Shown in pieces: positions 34,933-44,991 of a stretch of 64,000 bases of DNA. Position 1 is the stretch's first letter, and every line of letters starts with the position of its first letter. The notes below the pieces were generated by a model. That model was not told the origin of the DNA. It did not search any database and saw only the letters and a program-made list of their open reading frames with translations. The translations under genes were made by a program, and so were the position numbers. The DNA comes from Algoriphagus kandeliae (GTDB lineage Bacteria; Bacteroidota; Bacteroidia; Cytophagales; Cyclobacteriaceae), in assembly GCF_004571135.1 (NCBI RefSeq), contig NZ_SPSB01000001.1, forward strand, positions 310,001 to 374,000, read 5' to 3'.

Positions 34933-36021
34933 TTAGGTTTTTATTTTAAAGATCTGATAGGATTTGTATCCCTGATAAAATTCCATCACCGAAACCCGGA
35001 AAATGGTATAAACAGGAATGGCAAAAATCATCCCGACTACTCCGGCGATTTTTGCCCCGGCAAAGATAACAACAAAAATTTCAAGGGGATGCGCTTTGAC
35101 AGATTTTGAAAAAATCAAAGGTTGAAGAAAAATATTATCGGCTACCTGCACAATGGCAAACACTGTCAGAATCTTGAAAATCATGTAAGACAATTCACTT
35201 CCTTCAGCAAAATTTCCTGTAGAAATTCCGACAATTATCCCAAAGCTAGCTCCCAAAATGGGTCCAGCATATGGAATCAAATTGGCAATAGCCGCAAAAA
35301 GAGCAATGGTTAATGCATACTCAATTCCGACTATGCTTAATCCTAAGCTAGCCATAGAAAATATTGCAATCACCTGAATAAGTAGCCCCGAGAGGTAATT
35401 GGATAATAGTTTTTCGACTTTGGTAAAGGTGGCTACCGATAATTCAAAATAGGGGTTTGGAGTTAAATGCAGAAGATTTCTCCTCAATAATCCATTTTCC
35501 AAGAGAAGGAAAAATGTAATAAAGGCAACGGCAATTATTCCTATTAATAATGAGCTAGTCGTATTGATAATGGTGCTGATGAATTTACCGAAATCCATTC
35601 CTGCCACCGTTTCAAGTGCTGTGTTTTGAAGTTGCTCAAAAAGACTACCTTTCGGTGTTTCTACTAGCTGATATTGCATCAACCAGTCTTCTAACCGGTT
35701 AACAGGAGATTGGATTTGCTCATAAATGCCCTCATAATCCAAGGCACTTAGTACCATAATTTGATCATTGATCAAAGGAAAAAATAACAAAGCGAGCAGG
35801 ACAGTAAAAAATATGATGGCTGCAAAAGAAATTATTACAGCCAACCATCGGGGGATATGTTGACCTAGCAGGTGAAAATTGTGAAGTCGATTGGTAAGCG
35901 GCCTAAGTAGGGCTGCCAAAATCAGAGAAAGCACCAGGTAAACGGTGATATTGGAAAAATACCAGGCAAAAAGGATGAACCCAGCAATAAATAATATCAA
36001 GTATATAAAAAACCGTTGCAT
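34933..36021 (-). CDS. AI-2E family membrane permease
   Basis: Polytopic membrane protein (362 residues, about eight helices) of the TqsA/PerM-type family (PF01594). The family shape is clear: two N-terminal helices, a periplasmic amphipathic segment (about 90-150), then a helix bundle with NLIPYAGPILGA. The substrate is unknown; members range from autoinducer exporters to Na+/H+ antiporters. Likely co-transcribed with ychF, whose start lies 4 nt beyond its stop. A second family member is encoded at 48942-50042. Confidence 0.9.
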   Translation of the reverse strand: MQRFFIYLILFIAGFILFAWYFSNITVYLVLSLILAALLRPLTNRLHNFHLLGQHIPRWLAVIISFAAIIFFTVLLALLFFPLINDQIMVLSALDYEGIYEQIQSPVNRLEDWLMQYQLVETPKGSLFEQLQNTALETVAGMDFGKFISTIINTTSSLLIGIIAVAFITFFLLLENGLLRRNLLHLTPNPYFELSVATFTKVEKLLSNYLSGLLIQVIAIFSMASLGLSIVGIEYALTIALFAAIANLIPYAGPILGASFGIIVGISTGNFAEGSELSYMIFKILTVFAIVQVADNIFLQPLIFSKSVKAHPLEIFVVIFAGAKIAGVVGMIFAIPVYTIFRVSVMEFYQGYKSYQIFKIKT

Positions 36022-36034
36022 AGTTATAAATGAA

Positions 36035-36055
36035 AAGGAGGCCTAAAGCCTCCTT
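36035..36055 (-). terminator. Hairpin between the PUR gene and the AI-2E permease gene
   Basis: AAGGAGGC/GCCTCCTT stem with a 5-nt loop; on the minus strand TTTTCATTT follows. It ends the PUR transcript but lies only 14 nt upstream of the permease ATG, and its arm contains an SD-like AGGAGG, so it could also affect permease expression. Confidence 0.65.
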
Positions 36056-36098
36056 AAATATACTATTTCCCTGATTCTCTCAAATCAGCTATGGGATG

Positions 36099-36428
36099 CT
36101 ATTCCCATCTTAATTCGTCCCGGTATTCATTTTCCGGGTCATCGGATTCAAACTGCTCGAAGTCAAAATCTGGCATCAATTCATTTTTGACATGATCTAC
36201 AGCCTCATTTAGAGCTTCTACGAACTTGAAAAAATCCTCCTTGTACAGGAAAATTTTATGTTTTTCGTAGCTAAATGAATCTCCTTGGGCTTTTCTTTTA
36301 CTCTCCGTAATTGTAAGATAGTAGTCGTTGCCTCTTGTAGATTTAATGTCAAAAAAATAAGTTCGCTTTCCTGCTTTTACTTTTTTAGAGAAAATTTCAT
36401 CCCTATCAAATCCTCTTCGATCTTCCAC
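36099..36428 (-). CDS. PUR-alpha-like DNA/RNA-binding protein (DUF3276)
   Basis: Small protein of 109 residues with the single PUR repeat found in Bacteroidota and spirochaetes (BpuR in Borrelia). Visible features are an N-terminal basic stretch, beta strands KRTYFFDIKST and DYYLTITESKR, an FxYEKHKIFLYKEDF segment and one amphipathic helix, with an acidic C-terminus. It should bind single-stranded nucleic acids and may act post-transcriptionally. GTG start at 36428; no in-frame ATG nearby. A long inverted repeat lies in its leader. Confidence 0.88.
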   Translation of the reverse strand: MEDRRGFDRDEIFSKKVKAGKRTYFFDIKSTRGNDYYLTITESKRKAQGDSFSYEKHKIFLYKEDFFKFVEALNEAVDHVKNELMPDFDFEQFESDDPENEYRDELRWE

Positions 36429-36485
36429 AATGCGTAATTTTTTTAGTTGCTGGGTAAATTAATTAGGAACTAAGATAGCAAAAAC

Positions 36486-36530
36486 CGCTTCTAGAAATCA
36501 AAATAAACAATCAATTTTTTTCTAGAAGCG
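36486..36530. repeat. 12-bp inverted repeat in the leader of the PUR gene
   Basis: Arms CGCTTCTAGAAA (36486-36497) and TTTCTAGAAGCG (36519-36530) with a 21-nt AT-rich loop. Each arm contains the palindrome TTCTAGAA. On the minus strand the stem is followed by TTTTTG and lies 58 nt before the PUR start; on the plus strand by T6. It may be an attenuator, an RNA-binding site for autoregulation, or a paired operator. Confidence 0.6.
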
Positions 36531-36581
36531 ACAGTTTTTTGTCAATAAAAGGTTGAAAATCAATGATAAATGAAAAAAATA

Positions 36582-36599
36582 AAAGGAGGTTTACCTCCT

Positions 36600-36601
<2 letters not shown>
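36582..36601 (-). terminator. Terminator of the ferredoxin gene
   Basis: AAAGGAGG/CCTCCTTT stem with a 4-nt loop overlapping the stop codon; the minus strand continues TATTTTTTTCATTT. Similar in sequence to the hairpin at 36035-36055. Confidence 0.75.
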
Positions 36602-36953
<352 letters not shown>

Positions 36954-36967
36954 TCAAAATTTGTTTC

Positions 36968-36998
36968 CAAAATTAATAAGCGCAACACAGATCGACAA
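36968..36998 (-). promoter_or_regulatory. Promoter of the ferredoxin gene
   Basis: Minus-strand TAATTTTG (-7, 36968-36975) and TTG (-33, 36996-36998) with a 20-nt spacer, both matching the Bacteroidota consensus; predicted leader of about 15 nt. Confidence 0.55.
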
Positions 36999-37057
36999 TA
37001 AAAAGTTGTCATACTAACTAATTTAAAATAATTCTATCCGAATTAAGATCATTCAGG

Positions 37058-37065
37058 TAAATTTG
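37058..37065 (+). promoter_or_regulatory. -7 element TAAATTTG four bases before the acyl-CoA reductase start
   Basis: Exact TAnnTTTG match ending 4 nt before the ATG at 37070, the same geometry as at the ABC-F gene. Would give a leaderless transcript if active. No clear -33 element. Confidence 0.3.
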
Positions 37066-37069
37066 CTCC

Positions 37070-38086
37070 ATGATTCCTTTCAATAGAAGAGTTCAGGCAT
37101 TCATTAATTTAGGTAATCTCCTAGCAGAGTTATCTGGGGAAGAAAAAGAGGTTTTATTTCGCAGGGCCGAAAATCAAAATAATTGGTTCACTCGAGCTAG
37201 TTGTGAAAAAGCCTTTTCTGGATTGATCCATATGCTTGATTCCACTCGATTGGAAGATTGGCTTTCGGCTTATGATTTTTCGAAAATTGGAAACAGTAAA
37301 GATGTAGGGGTTTTGATGGCTGGAAATATTCCTGCTGTTGGCTTTCATGACTTGATGTCCGTTTTATTGGCTGGCCATGGAATCAGTGCAAAATTGAGTT
37401 CGGCTGATTCAGTTTTGATGAATTGGTTAATTGAAAAGTTGACTGAAATTGAACCTGCATGGAAGGATTTTATACAGGTTTCGGAAATGCTAAAAGGAAA
37501 GGATGCCTATATCGCTACAGGAAGTGATAATTCCTCCCGTTATTTCCAATATTATTTTGGGAAATACCCTTCGCTCATTCGTCAAAATCGAACATCTGTT
37601 GGGATATTAAAAGGAGATGAAAGTGAGGAGGAGATATTGGCCTTAGGAGAGGATGTGTTTACTTATTTTGGGCTAGGCTGCCGAAATGTTTCCAAAGTCT
37701 TTTTGCCTGATGAAAATCTTGTTCAGGGTATTTTATCAATCTGGGAATCTTTCTCTGGAATTGCTGACCATCACAAATACCATAATAATTACGAGTATAA
37801 TAAGTCCATCTATTTGGTCAATGGGGAACCACATTTGGATAATGGATTTCTCATCATGAAAAAGGAAGAAGCGCTAGTTTCTCCCATTTCGGTACTGTAC
37901 TATGAAATCTATAATTATCTAGGAGAACTGGAGGATAAACTAAGGGCTCAACAAAATAAAATTCAATGTGTAGTCGCTAAGGAAGAAACTTGGCCTGGGG
38001 CGGTAGATTTTGGAAAAGCCCAAATGCCAGGACCCAAAGATTATGCGGATGGAGTGGATACGATGGAGTTTTTGCTGAGTTTATAA
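37070..38086 (+). CDS. LuxC-like acyl-CoA reductase
   Basis: Aldehyde-dehydrogenase-fold protein (338 residues) related to LuxC acyl-CoA reductases, which reduce fatty acyl groups to aldehydes with NADPH. A nucleotide-binding region (VGVLMAGNIPAVGFHDLMSVLLAGH, about 84-108, described here by position) and the catalytic Cys C204 in FGLGCRNVSK are visible. It is shorter than marine LuxC (about 480) and no luxA/B/D/E genes are near, so bioluminescence is not implied. Common in Bacteroidota next to a ferredoxin gene. Physiological substrate unknown. Convergent with the sensor kinase gene, 7 nt apart. Confidence 0.85.
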   Translation: MIPFNRRVQAFINLGNLLAELSGEEKEVLFRRAENQNNWFTRASCEKAFSGLIHMLDSTRLEDWLSAYDFSKIGNSKDVGVLMAGNIPAVGFHDLMSVLLAGHGISAKLSSADSVLMNWLIEKLTEIEPAWKDFIQVSEMLKGKDAYIATGSDNSSRYFQYYFGKYPSLIRQNRTSVGILKGDESEEEILALGEDVFTYFGLGCRNVSKVFLPDENLVQGILSIWESFSGIADHHKYHNNYEYNKSIYLVNGEPHLDNGFLIMKKEEALVSPISVLYYEIYNYLGELEDKLRAQQNKIQCVVAKEETWPGAVDFGKAQMPGPKDYADGVDTMEFLLSL

Positions 38087-38093
38087 TAACTCT

Positions 38094-39848
38094 TTATGCT
38101 AGGGGAAGGTATATGCAGAAAGTTGTCCCTTGATTAAGTTCACTTTCTATATTCAACCTGCCTTGATTTTTGCTGATATACTCTCGGACCAAGATTAAGC
38201 CTAGACCTGTTCCACCTTCATGACCTACTCCTCGGGTTGTGAAGGAAATTCCAGCTTCAATTTTTTGAAGGTTTTCTGGAGAAATACCTGTTCCAAAGTC
38301 TTGGATACAGATTTTTGCTTCCTCATTTAATTTTTCAACACTGACTAAAATTTCCGAATCTGGTTTTGAAAATTTAATGGAATTATTGATCAAGTTTCGG
38401 AGAACTAGATCGGTCATATTTCGATCAGCCTTCACCGAAATGGGCTCACTTTCCTGAATTTTTATTTCAATTTGTTTTTCGTTCGCGATTCGATCTAGTA
38501 ACTTTTTTTGTTGCTCAATCAATTGAATAATGTCGAATTCCTGAATTTCTACCTGTTCTTTTCGGATTTGTGAGGAGGCCCATGCTAATAAGTTTTCTAG
38601 AAGGATAGCTACCTGCTCCATGTTCTTAGAAACTTCAGGTAACATTTCATGTAATTCCTCCTTTGAAATCATCCCTATTTGGGTCATGTGAATCAGTTCT
38701 TTTACTCCGAAGATGGGACCTTTCAAATCATGGGAAATGATACTAAAAAATTTGTCCTTTAAATCATTGAGCTTTTGAAGATCTTCAGTTTGTTTTCGAA
38801 GTTTTTCTGTAGTCTTAAGTTCTTCTGTTAGATCATCGAAGAGTAAAATCAAACCAATTCTTTCGGAATCTTTGTCTTCAATCAACATCACTTCGATTCG
38901 AATAGTCCGATCACTTCCTTCTGGGTTAAAAGTGATTGTTTGCTCTTTCGGGCTTTCGAATATTTGTAAAATAGGTAACTCCGATTGAAAAATGTCCTTT
39001 GCTTGTGCTCCAATTTTAATTTTCTGGGGATCCTTGCAAAACGATTTAACCTTTGAATTAAAATCAATTACTCGTTGATGGACATTGAACACTAGGACTC
39101 CTTTGGTCAAGGATTCCATAATTTTGCCATGGGCTATGGGCTTTATGCTGAACAATCCATATTTCAAAATTGCCAAGCCAAGTATCAAATAAGTTGCTAA
39201 AAAGGCAAAGGGTGTAAGATCAATAAATCCCAATGGAGAGATCACTCCTGTTTGATAAAAAAAGTTGAAAATCAGTGGAAAGAATCCACCTGCTATCAAA
39301 AGGCGGGTTTGATTTTTATATAAAGGATCTGCGAATTGAAATCTTCTCCAGAGAATAATGGTCCCCAATAAAAAGGCAAGGTAGGAGTAAAGTACGTGGA
39401 TGATATAATAGGGGCCCCGTTCAATTCCCAAGATGGGAAAAGGACTTCCTTCAGTGACTAAAAATGTTTTGGTATAATGAAGGTGGTGAAGTTCATTTGA
39501 AATCACCATGAAAAGAGTAAGCGCTGGAATTGTAAAGGTTCCAATTAAAACCCCGGGCTTTGCCCAGTTTCTGTAGCCTGTATATCGAAGAGTGAAAATA
39601 AGCCAAACAGCCGGTGCAAAGGAAATCCCAATGTATTCAAACCTGACCCAATGGAGCATTTGATCTAGGGACGTTGAGGCTAGCTCCAATCCATAAAAAA
39701 ATCCCCAAACAGTTACCAAAATCATTGTCGTCGCCAACCATCTGATCAATTGGTCAAGACTTAAGGCAATGTAAATTGATAGAATCATGACCACTAAGCT
39801 GGTCAAGACCAGAATGATCGAAAATACATTAAATGTAAAATCAAGCAC
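38094..39848 (-). CDS. 7TM sensor histidine kinase with PAS domain
   Basis: Membrane sensor kinase of 584 residues. Seven N-terminal helices (about 5-225) form the histidine-kinase 7TM sensor domain. A PAS domain follows (about 235-335), then a short coiled coil, HisKA with phosphoacceptor H373 in IISHDLKGP, and HATPase_c with NNSIKFS, DFGTGIS and GGTGLGL boxes. No receiver domain and no adjacent response regulator. The ligand is unknown; 7TM sensors often detect small lipophilic or extracellular molecules. GTG start at 39848. Confidence 0.92.
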   Translation of the reverse strand: MLDFTFNVFSIILVLTSLVVMILSIYIALSLDQLIRWLATTMILVTVWGFFYGLELASTSLDQMLHWVRFEYIGISFAPAVWLIFTLRYTGYRNWAKPGVLIGTFTIPALTLFMVISNELHHLHYTKTFLVTEGSPFPILGIERGPYYIIHVLYSYLAFLLGTIILWRRFQFADPLYKNQTRLLIAGGFFPLIFNFFYQTGVISPLGFIDLTPFAFLATYLILGLAILKYGLFSIKPIAHGKIMESLTKGVLVFNVHQRVIDFNSKVKSFCKDPQKIKIGAQAKDIFQSELPILQIFESPKEQTITFNPEGSDRTIRIEVMLIEDKDSERIGLILLFDDLTEELKTTEKLRKQTEDLQKLNDLKDKFFSIISHDLKGPIFGVKELIHMTQIGMISKEELHEMLPEVSKNMEQVAILLENLLAWASSQIRKEQVEIQEFDIIQLIEQQKKLLDRIANEKQIEIKIQESEPISVKADRNMTDLVLRNLINNSIKFSKPDSEILVSVEKLNEEAKICIQDFGTGISPENLQKIEAGISFTTRGVGHEGGTGLGLILVREYISKNQGRLNIESELNQGTTFCIYLPLA

Positions 39849-39933
39849 AGATTCGGGCTTTAAGGAGTTTTTTCTTTTAGTGGATTTTCGCCTAATATTA
39901 CAGAAAAAAAATTAACTCCGAAATAAATAAGAC

Positions 39934-41241
39934 TTGAATAAAAAACGAATAGCAATTTCTTTTCCAAGCCCCTTCGATCTTGTTTTGATTTTAAGTGGAT
40001 TGGTTTTAATAGCTGCTATTTTGGCTTTACGGTCTCAGGGGAATTCAACGGGAGAAAGTATACAGATGACCCTTCTTTTTTGGAAGGATGGATTTTTTAG
40101 TCTTCTGGAATTTACCTTGCAAATGATGATGATTCTGGTGTTTGGTTATGCATTGGCCATTGCAAAACCTATTCATCACTTTTTGAAAAAAATTGCTCAT
40201 TTACCTCAAAATGCCCTTCAAGCTATTCTGTTCACAGGACTTATTACCATGCTAGCAGGACTATTGAATTGGGGTTTTGGACTTATCGTTGGAGCGCTAT
40301 TGGCGCGCTTTGTCCATTTAGCTTTGGAGGAAAAAAATATCCCTTCCAATTCTGCCTTATTAGCATCTGCAGGATATTTAGGAATGGCTGTTTGGCATGG
40401 AGGTTTGTCCGGATCTGCTACTTTGAAAGTGGCAGAACCCAATCATTTTCTGGTAGATAGAATTGGTCAAATTTCGGTAGATCAGACCATTTTTTCATTG
40501 GAAAATTTAGGGATGACCTTGGGTTTGGTTTTTGTCTTTTCACTCGTCTTAGCGATTCTGTATCGATCCAAAAAAAATGATGAGAATCCTACTTACAGTC
40601 ATCCCCTGAGACCAATTCCCCCTGGAGAAAACAAAAGAATTGGTTTGTGGATAGGCTTGTTTATGATAGTTCTATTCAGTTGGATTGCGTTTAATGAATC
40701 TCAAAATGGCTTGGGATTTTTTAATTTGAACCTGATGAATTTTCTACTTTTTGGCTTGACGCTTTTCGTGTTTCGCGATTTAAAAAGTTTTACAGAGGCT
40801 GTAAGTGAGGGTATAAAAAGCGCTTCGGATATTTTTATACAGTTTCCATTCTATGCGGGGATTTTAGGAATGGTCACTTATTCTGGCTTGCTAGATCAAC
40901 TTTCCAACTTATTTTTGGATAATGCAGACCAGAGTTTTCTTGGTCCATTTACGCTTATTTCCGCCGCATTTGTAAATCTATTGATTCCTTCAGGTGGAGG
41001 TCAGTGGGCTGTTCAGGGACCAATTATCATGCAAGTCACGAAAACCTTGGGGATGGATCCTTCTAAAATGATCTTAGTGTTTTCCTACGGAGATCAGATA
41101 AGTAATTTATTACAACCTTTTTGGGCTTTGCCATTGCTGTCGATCACAGGAGTGAAAGCTTCTCATCTGATCCGCTACACCTTTTGGCTTTTTTTAGCAG
41201 GTTTTGGCTTTTTGATGTCTGCCGTCTATTTCTTTTTCTAA
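39934..41241 (+). CDS. Short-chain fatty acid transporter, AtoE family
   Basis: Polytopic inner-membrane protein of 435 residues with about 11-12 helices. AtoE-family segments recognisable are NWGFGLIVGALLAR, AWHGGLSGSA-like (WHGGLSGSATL), and NLLIPSGGGQWAVQGPI near 345. AtoE takes up butyrate/acetoacetate in E. coli; the exact acid here is not known. The start is a TTG at 39934 (no ATG upstream of the first helix). It lies 142 nt upstream of the aconitase gene, so a link between acid uptake and the TCA cycle is plausible. Confidence 0.88.
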   Translation: MNKKRIAISFPSPFDLVLILSGLVLIAAILALRSQGNSTGESIQMTLLFWKDGFFSLLEFTLQMMMILVFGYALAIAKPIHHFLKKIAHLPQNALQAILFTGLITMLAGLLNWGFGLIVGALLARFVHLALEEKNIPSNSALLASAGYLGMAVWHGGLSGSATLKVAEPNHFLVDRIGQISVDQTIFSLENLGMTLGLVFVFSLVLAILYRSKKNDENPTYSHPLRPIPPGENKRIGLWIGLFMIVLFSWIAFNESQNGLGFFNLNLMNFLLFGLTLFVFRDLKSFTEAVSEGIKSASDIFIQFPFYAGILGMVTYSGLLDQLSNLFLDNADQSFLGPFTLISAAFVNLLIPSGGGQWAVQGPIIMQVTKTLGMDPSKMILVFSYGDQISNLLQPFWALPLLSITGVKASHLIRYTFWLFLAGFGFLMSAVYFFF

Positions 41242-41333
41242 ATCGCTTGGCATTTTTGGAAAATGATTCCAATATTTTGGATGAAGGCCTTGTTTATGAA
41301 TTTATTTGGTTACCGATTTCGGGCCTAATTTTC

Positions 41334-41341
41334 TATATTTG
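41334..41341 (+). promoter_or_regulatory. -7 promoter element of the aconitase gene (TATATTTG)
   Basis: Exact TAnnTTTG match, 42 nt before the ATG. A TTTG lies at 41305-41308, 25 nt upstream, slightly farther than the usual 19-21 nt. Confidence 0.45.
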
Positions 41342-41383
41342 CACTTCGATTTTGAACCTTTTATCCACTTAAAATCCTATAAA

Positions 41384-43648
41384 ATGGCTTTTGACATTGA
41401 AATGATCAAGGATGTGTATGCTCGCTATCCGGAGCGTATTGCGGCTGCGAGAAAAGCAGTCAACAGACCCTTGACTTTGACCGAGAAAATTTTGTATTCC
41501 CACCTTTCTGAGGGGCCAGCTTCTCAATCTTTTGAAAGAGGAAAATCCTATGTGGATTTCCAGCCTGATAGAGTAGCGATGCAAGATGCTACGGCACAAA
41601 TGGCTCTTCTACAGTTTATGCAGGCGGGTAAAGACAAGGTTGCAGTTCCCTCTACAGTGCACTGCGATCACTTGATCCAGGCACAAGTCGGTGCAGATAA
41701 AGACCTTTCAGTTGCTAAAGACAAAAACCGTGAGGTGTATGATTTCTTGGCATCTGTTTCTAATAAATATGGAATTGGTTTCTGGAAACCAGGTGCCGGT
41801 ATCATTCACCAGGTTGTTTTGGAAAATTATGCTTTTCCAGGCGGAATGATGATCGGAACAGATTCCCATACACCAAATGCCGGTGGTCTAGGAATGATCG
41901 CAATCGGTGTGGGTGGTGCGGATGCCTGTGACGTGATGGCAGGTCTTCCTTGGGAACTGAAGTTTCCGAAATTGATTGGGGTTAAGCTTACTGGAAAACT
42001 TTCCGGCTGGACCTCTGCTAAAGACGTAATTTTGAAAGTAGCTGGTATCCTAACCGTGAAAGGTGGAACTGGTTACGTTGTTGAATATTTTGGAGATGGA
42101 GCTAGATCTCTTTCTGCTACAGGAAAGGGTACTATCTGTAACATGGGTGCTGAGATCGGCGCTACCACTTCTATTTTCGGTTATGATGAAAAGTCAGCTG
42201 CTTATCTTGAAGGAACCGGAAGAGCGGATGTAGCCGAGCTTGCAAATGGAATTGCTGAGCACTTGACAGGTGACCCTGAGGTATACGCTGATCCTGAGAA
42301 ATATTTTGATCAGGTAATCGAAATCAACCTTTCAGAATTGGAGCCACATATCAATGGACCATTTACTCCAGACTTAGCATGGCCACTTTCTAAATTTGCT
42401 GCTGCTGTGAAAGAAAACGGTTGGCCTGCAAAATTGGAGGTAGGTTTGATTGGCTCTTGTACCAACTCTTCTTATGAGGATATCTCCAGAGCTGCATCTT
42501 TGGCTCAACAAGCAGTTGATAAAAAATTGATTGCTAAATCTGAATTCACCATTACTCCAGGTTCTGAGCAAGTTCGTTTTACAGTTGAGCGTGACGGATT
42601 CTTGGATACCTTCGGGAAAATGGGTGGGGTGGTTTTGGCAAATGCCTGTGGTCCTTGTATTGGACAGTGGGCTCGTCATGGAGCTGAAAAACAAGAGAAA
42701 AACTCCATCATCACTTCCTTCAACCGAAACTTTGCGAAGCGTGCTGACGGAAACCCAAATACCCATGCATTCGTGGCCTCTCCCGAAGTAGTTACTGCTA
42801 TGGCAATCGCTGGTGACCTTACTTTCAACCCAATGAAGGACAGCTTGGTCAATGAGGAAGGCCAATCTGTGATGTTGGATGAACCAAAAGGTTTGGAATT
42901 ACCAACCATAGGATTCGCAGTAGAGGATGCCGGATACCAAGCTCCAGCTGCTGACGGTTCGAAGGTTGAAGTAATCGTAGATCCTAAGTCAGAGCGTCTG
43001 CAATTATTGGAATCATTCCCTGCATGGGAAGGTACTGATTTGAAAGGCTTGAAGTTATTGATCAAGGCCAAAGGAAAGTGTACCACTGACCATATTTCTA
43101 TGGCAGGTCCTTGGTTGAGATTCCGTGGTCACTTGGATAATATTTCCAATAACATGTTGATCGGTGCTGTTAACGCATTCAACGATGAGACCAATAAAGT
43201 TAAAAATCAATTGACTGGAGAGTATGGAGAAGTACCTGCTACCCAGCGTCAATATAAAGCCGAAGGTATCGGTACATTAGTAGTAGGAGACGAAAACTAC
43301 GGTGAAGGATCCTCCAGAGAGCATGCTGCTATGGAACCAAGATTCCTCGGTGTTCGTGCTATTTTGGTTAAATCTTTTGCTCGAATTCACGAAACCAACC
43401 TGAAAAAGCAAGGCATGCTTGCTTTGACCTTTGCTAATCCTGCGGATTATGACAAGGTGCAGGAAGATGATGTTATTGACATCCTAGGTTTGGAAAGCTT
43501 TGCTCCAGGTGTTCCATTGAAGGTAGTTCTTCACCACGCAGATGGATCAAAAGATGAATTCGAAGTAAACCATACCTATAATGAAGGTCAAATTGAATGG
43601 TTTAAGGCAGGTTCAGCCTTGAACTTGATTAAAGCAGGTTTGGCTTAA
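41384..43648 (+). CDS. Aconitate hydratase
   Basis: TCA-cycle enzyme that interconverts citrate and isocitrate. The protein has 754 residues, close to the mitochondrial-type aconitases found in Bacteroidota. The [4Fe-4S] ligands are C359 (GSCTNSS), C422 and C425 ([10 protein letters not shown]). Substrate motifs include [11 protein letters not shown] and the C-terminal swivel-domain segment [16 protein letters not shown] chose the ATG at 41384; an upstream frame extension to 41306 adds 26 residues unlike the family. A strong terminator follows. Codon use is more biased than in most of its neighbours, consistent with high expression. Confidence 0.97.
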   Translation: MAFDIEMIKDVYARYPERIAAARKAVNRPLTLTEKILYSHLSEGPASQSFERGKSYVDFQPDRVAMQDATAQMALLQFMQAGKDKVAVPSTVHCDHLIQAQVGADKDLSVAKDKNREVYDFLASVSNKYGIGFWKPGAGIIHQVVLENYAFPGGMMIGTDSHTPNAGGLGMIAIGVGGADACDVMAGLPWELKFPKLIGVKLTGKLSGWTSAKDVILKVAGILTVKGGTGYVVEYFGDGARSLSATGKGTICNMGAEIGATTSIFGYDEKSAAYLEGTGRADVAELANGIAEHLTGDPEVYADPEKYFDQVIEINLSELEPHINGPFTPDLAWPLSKFAAAVKENGWPAKLEVGLIGSCTNSSYEDISRAASLAQQAVDKKLIAKSEFTITPGSEQVRFTVERDGFLDTFGKMGGVVLANACGPCIGQWARHGAEKQEKNSIITSFNRNFAKRADGNPNTHAFVASPEVVTAMAIAGDLTFNPMKDSLVNEEGQSVMLDEPKGLELPTIGFAVEDAGYQAPAADGSKVEVIVDPKSERLQLLESFPAWEGTDLKGLKLLIKAKGKCTTDHISMAGPWLRFRGHLDNISNNMLIGAVNAFNDETNKVKNQLTGEYGEVPATQRQYKAEGIGTLVVGDENYGEGSSREHAAMEPRFLGVRAILVKSFARIHETNLKKQGMLALTFANPADYDKVQEDDVIDILGLESFAPGVPLKVVLHHADGSKDEFEVNHTYNEGQIEWFKAGSALNLIKAGLA

Positions 43649-43674
43649 CTTAAAAGGAAACCTTAATTCAAAAG

Positions 43675-43707
43675 AACCGTTGCCATTTTTTGGTAACGGT
43701 TTTTTTC
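43675..43707 (+). terminator. Rho-independent terminator after aconitase
   Basis: AACCGTTGCC/GGTAACGGTT stem (one G:U) with a 7-nt loop and a T-run from 43700 to 43706. Confidence 0.85.
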
Positions 43708-43729
43708 TTTGTATTCAACCAAATCATCT

Positions 43730-44305
43730 ATGAGAATAACCATCATTTTTTTGGTATTCCTACTTATTTCAGGTAAGGGCTTTTCCCAAAAGAAAATTGA
43801 ACAGGAAAAGCGAATAAAAAAGCAGGAAGTACCTGAGTTGGCCTTAGAATGGCTAGAGGATTCTTTTGAAGGCAGAAAAAAAGTTCGTTGGTATCTGGAG
43901 ATTTCAGACCAAGGAATCTCTTATGAGGCCAAATTTCCCTGGAATGAAAAATTTCACAGTGTAGAATTCGATTCCCTGGGGAATATTCAGGATGTGGAGG
44001 TTGAAATCCAACAGCAGGAATTGGAAAAAGATACAGAGTCCAATATTCTATCATTTTTACAAAGCGAATATTCTGAATTTCGAATTCAAAGAATCCAAAG
44101 GCAGTATTCTGGAAATGCTGATGATTTGGAGGATTTTTTTGATGAAGGTGAGTTAGAAAGACTAACTATTCGATTTGAAATCGAATACATAGCTAAGGAT
44201 AGATCGGGAAATCAAGCCTTTTGGGAAGGTCTTTTTGACCAAAATGGAAATTTGATTTCTAAGCGAGAAGTTGAAATTCGGATCATGGATAACTTGATTT
44301 TTTGA
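43730..44305 (+). CDS. Secreted protein of unknown function (PepSY-like)
   Basis: 191 residues with a signal peptide (about 1-18, cleaved before QKKIEQ). The mature part is highly charged and contains two halves with similar outlines (W-Y-x-E-I / Y-E-A-K-F... and later F-E-I-E-Y... W-E-G-L-F-D-x-N-G), resembling PepSY-like or beta-lactamase-inhibitor-like small periplasmic domains; this is a weak resemblance only. ATG at 43730 chosen, since a TTG 21 nt earlier lies at the end of the terminator. Its stop overlaps the start of the next gene by one base, so the two are co-translated. Confidence 0.8.
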   Translation: MRITIIFLVFLLISGKGFSQKKIEQEKRIKKQEVPELALEWLEDSFEGRKKVRWYLEISDQGISYEAKFPWNEKFHSVEFDSLGNIQDVEVEIQQQELEKDTESNILSFLQSEYSEFRIQRIQRQYSGNADDLEDFFDEGELERLTIRFEIEYIAKDRSGNQAFWEGLFDQNGNLISKREVEIRIMDNLIF

Positions 44306-44991
44306 TGAGAAGAGGGATTTTCTTTTTGCTGCTTTTGTTCTTGTTTGCCTTTTCTTCCTTTGCTCAGGATCAGGTGTTCTTTACTGGTTTTTTCCCGGAA
44401 GCAGCCATTACCAAAAAGCTATCAAATGGGAATAAGGTCAATTTCAAAGTAGAGAATCAAGAGATTATTTATCGAAATTTTGAAAATCCTGAAGACCGAT
44501 GGCAATTCAAGCATTATCGGACAGACTTGATGGCATTTTATGATTGGAAGCTCAGTCCTTTAAGTAGCATGGCTTTGGGTTTGTTTTATCGAATTCAGGA
44601 TGGTTCCAATTCTTATCGGTTGATTCAGCAATTTGCCGTTTTGGATCGTTTTCGGAGATTTAGAATGGGGCACCGATTTCGATTGGATCAGACATTTACC
44701 CCAGGTGAAACTGCTGAATTCAGATTCAGATATCGAATTGCTCTGGATGTACCCTTACAAGGAGATGAAGTAGATCCAGGAGAAAGTTATTTGGTGATAT
44801 CTACAGAACCTATTTTTAGTTTACAGGATAGTGAATTAGGACTTGAAAATCGCTTTGTTTTGACCTTAGGGAAGTTGATTAATTCCCAACAAAAAATTGA
44901 ATATAGTGTGGATTATCGCACGGATGGATTTTTTCAAGAAGGCTTTAGAACCCGTTTATGGGCGAAAATTGGCTATTTCTATAATTTTTGA
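44305..44991 (+). CDS. DUF2490-like outer-membrane beta-barrel protein
   Basis: 228 residues; signal peptide (about 1-20) then alternating amphipathic strands and a terminal aromatic (YFYNF), as in small outer-membrane barrels. The pattern of paired strands with WQFKHYRTDL, RFRMGHRFRLDQ and EFRFRYRIALD resembles DUF2490 proteins. Function unknown. Starts at the last base of the upstream secreted protein gene's stop codon, so the pair probably forms an envelope unit. Confidence 0.75.
   Translation: MRRGIFFLLLLFLFAFSSFAQDQVFFTGFFPEAAITKKLSNGNKVNFKVENQEIIYRNFENPEDRWQFKHYRTDLMAFYDWKLSPLSSMALGLFYRIQDGSNSYRLIQQFAVLDRFRRFRMGHRFRLDQTFTPGETAEFRFRYRIALDVPLQGDEVDPGESYLVISTEPIFSLQDSELGLENRFVLTLGKLINSQQKIEYSVDYRTDGFFQEGFRTRLWAKIGYFYNF

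Noticed and set aside
37070..38086. Bioluminescence (lux) gene cluster
   Set aside because: Only a LuxC-like reductase is present, without luciferase, transferase or synthetase genes.
41306..41383. 26-residue N-terminal extension of aconitase
   Set aside because: The extension overlaps the promoter element and does not resemble the family N-terminus, which starts at the ATG at 41384.
42374..42865. 163-residue open frame opposite aconitase
   Set aside because: Shadow frame created by the biased codon use of aconitase; no start signal or recognisable domain.
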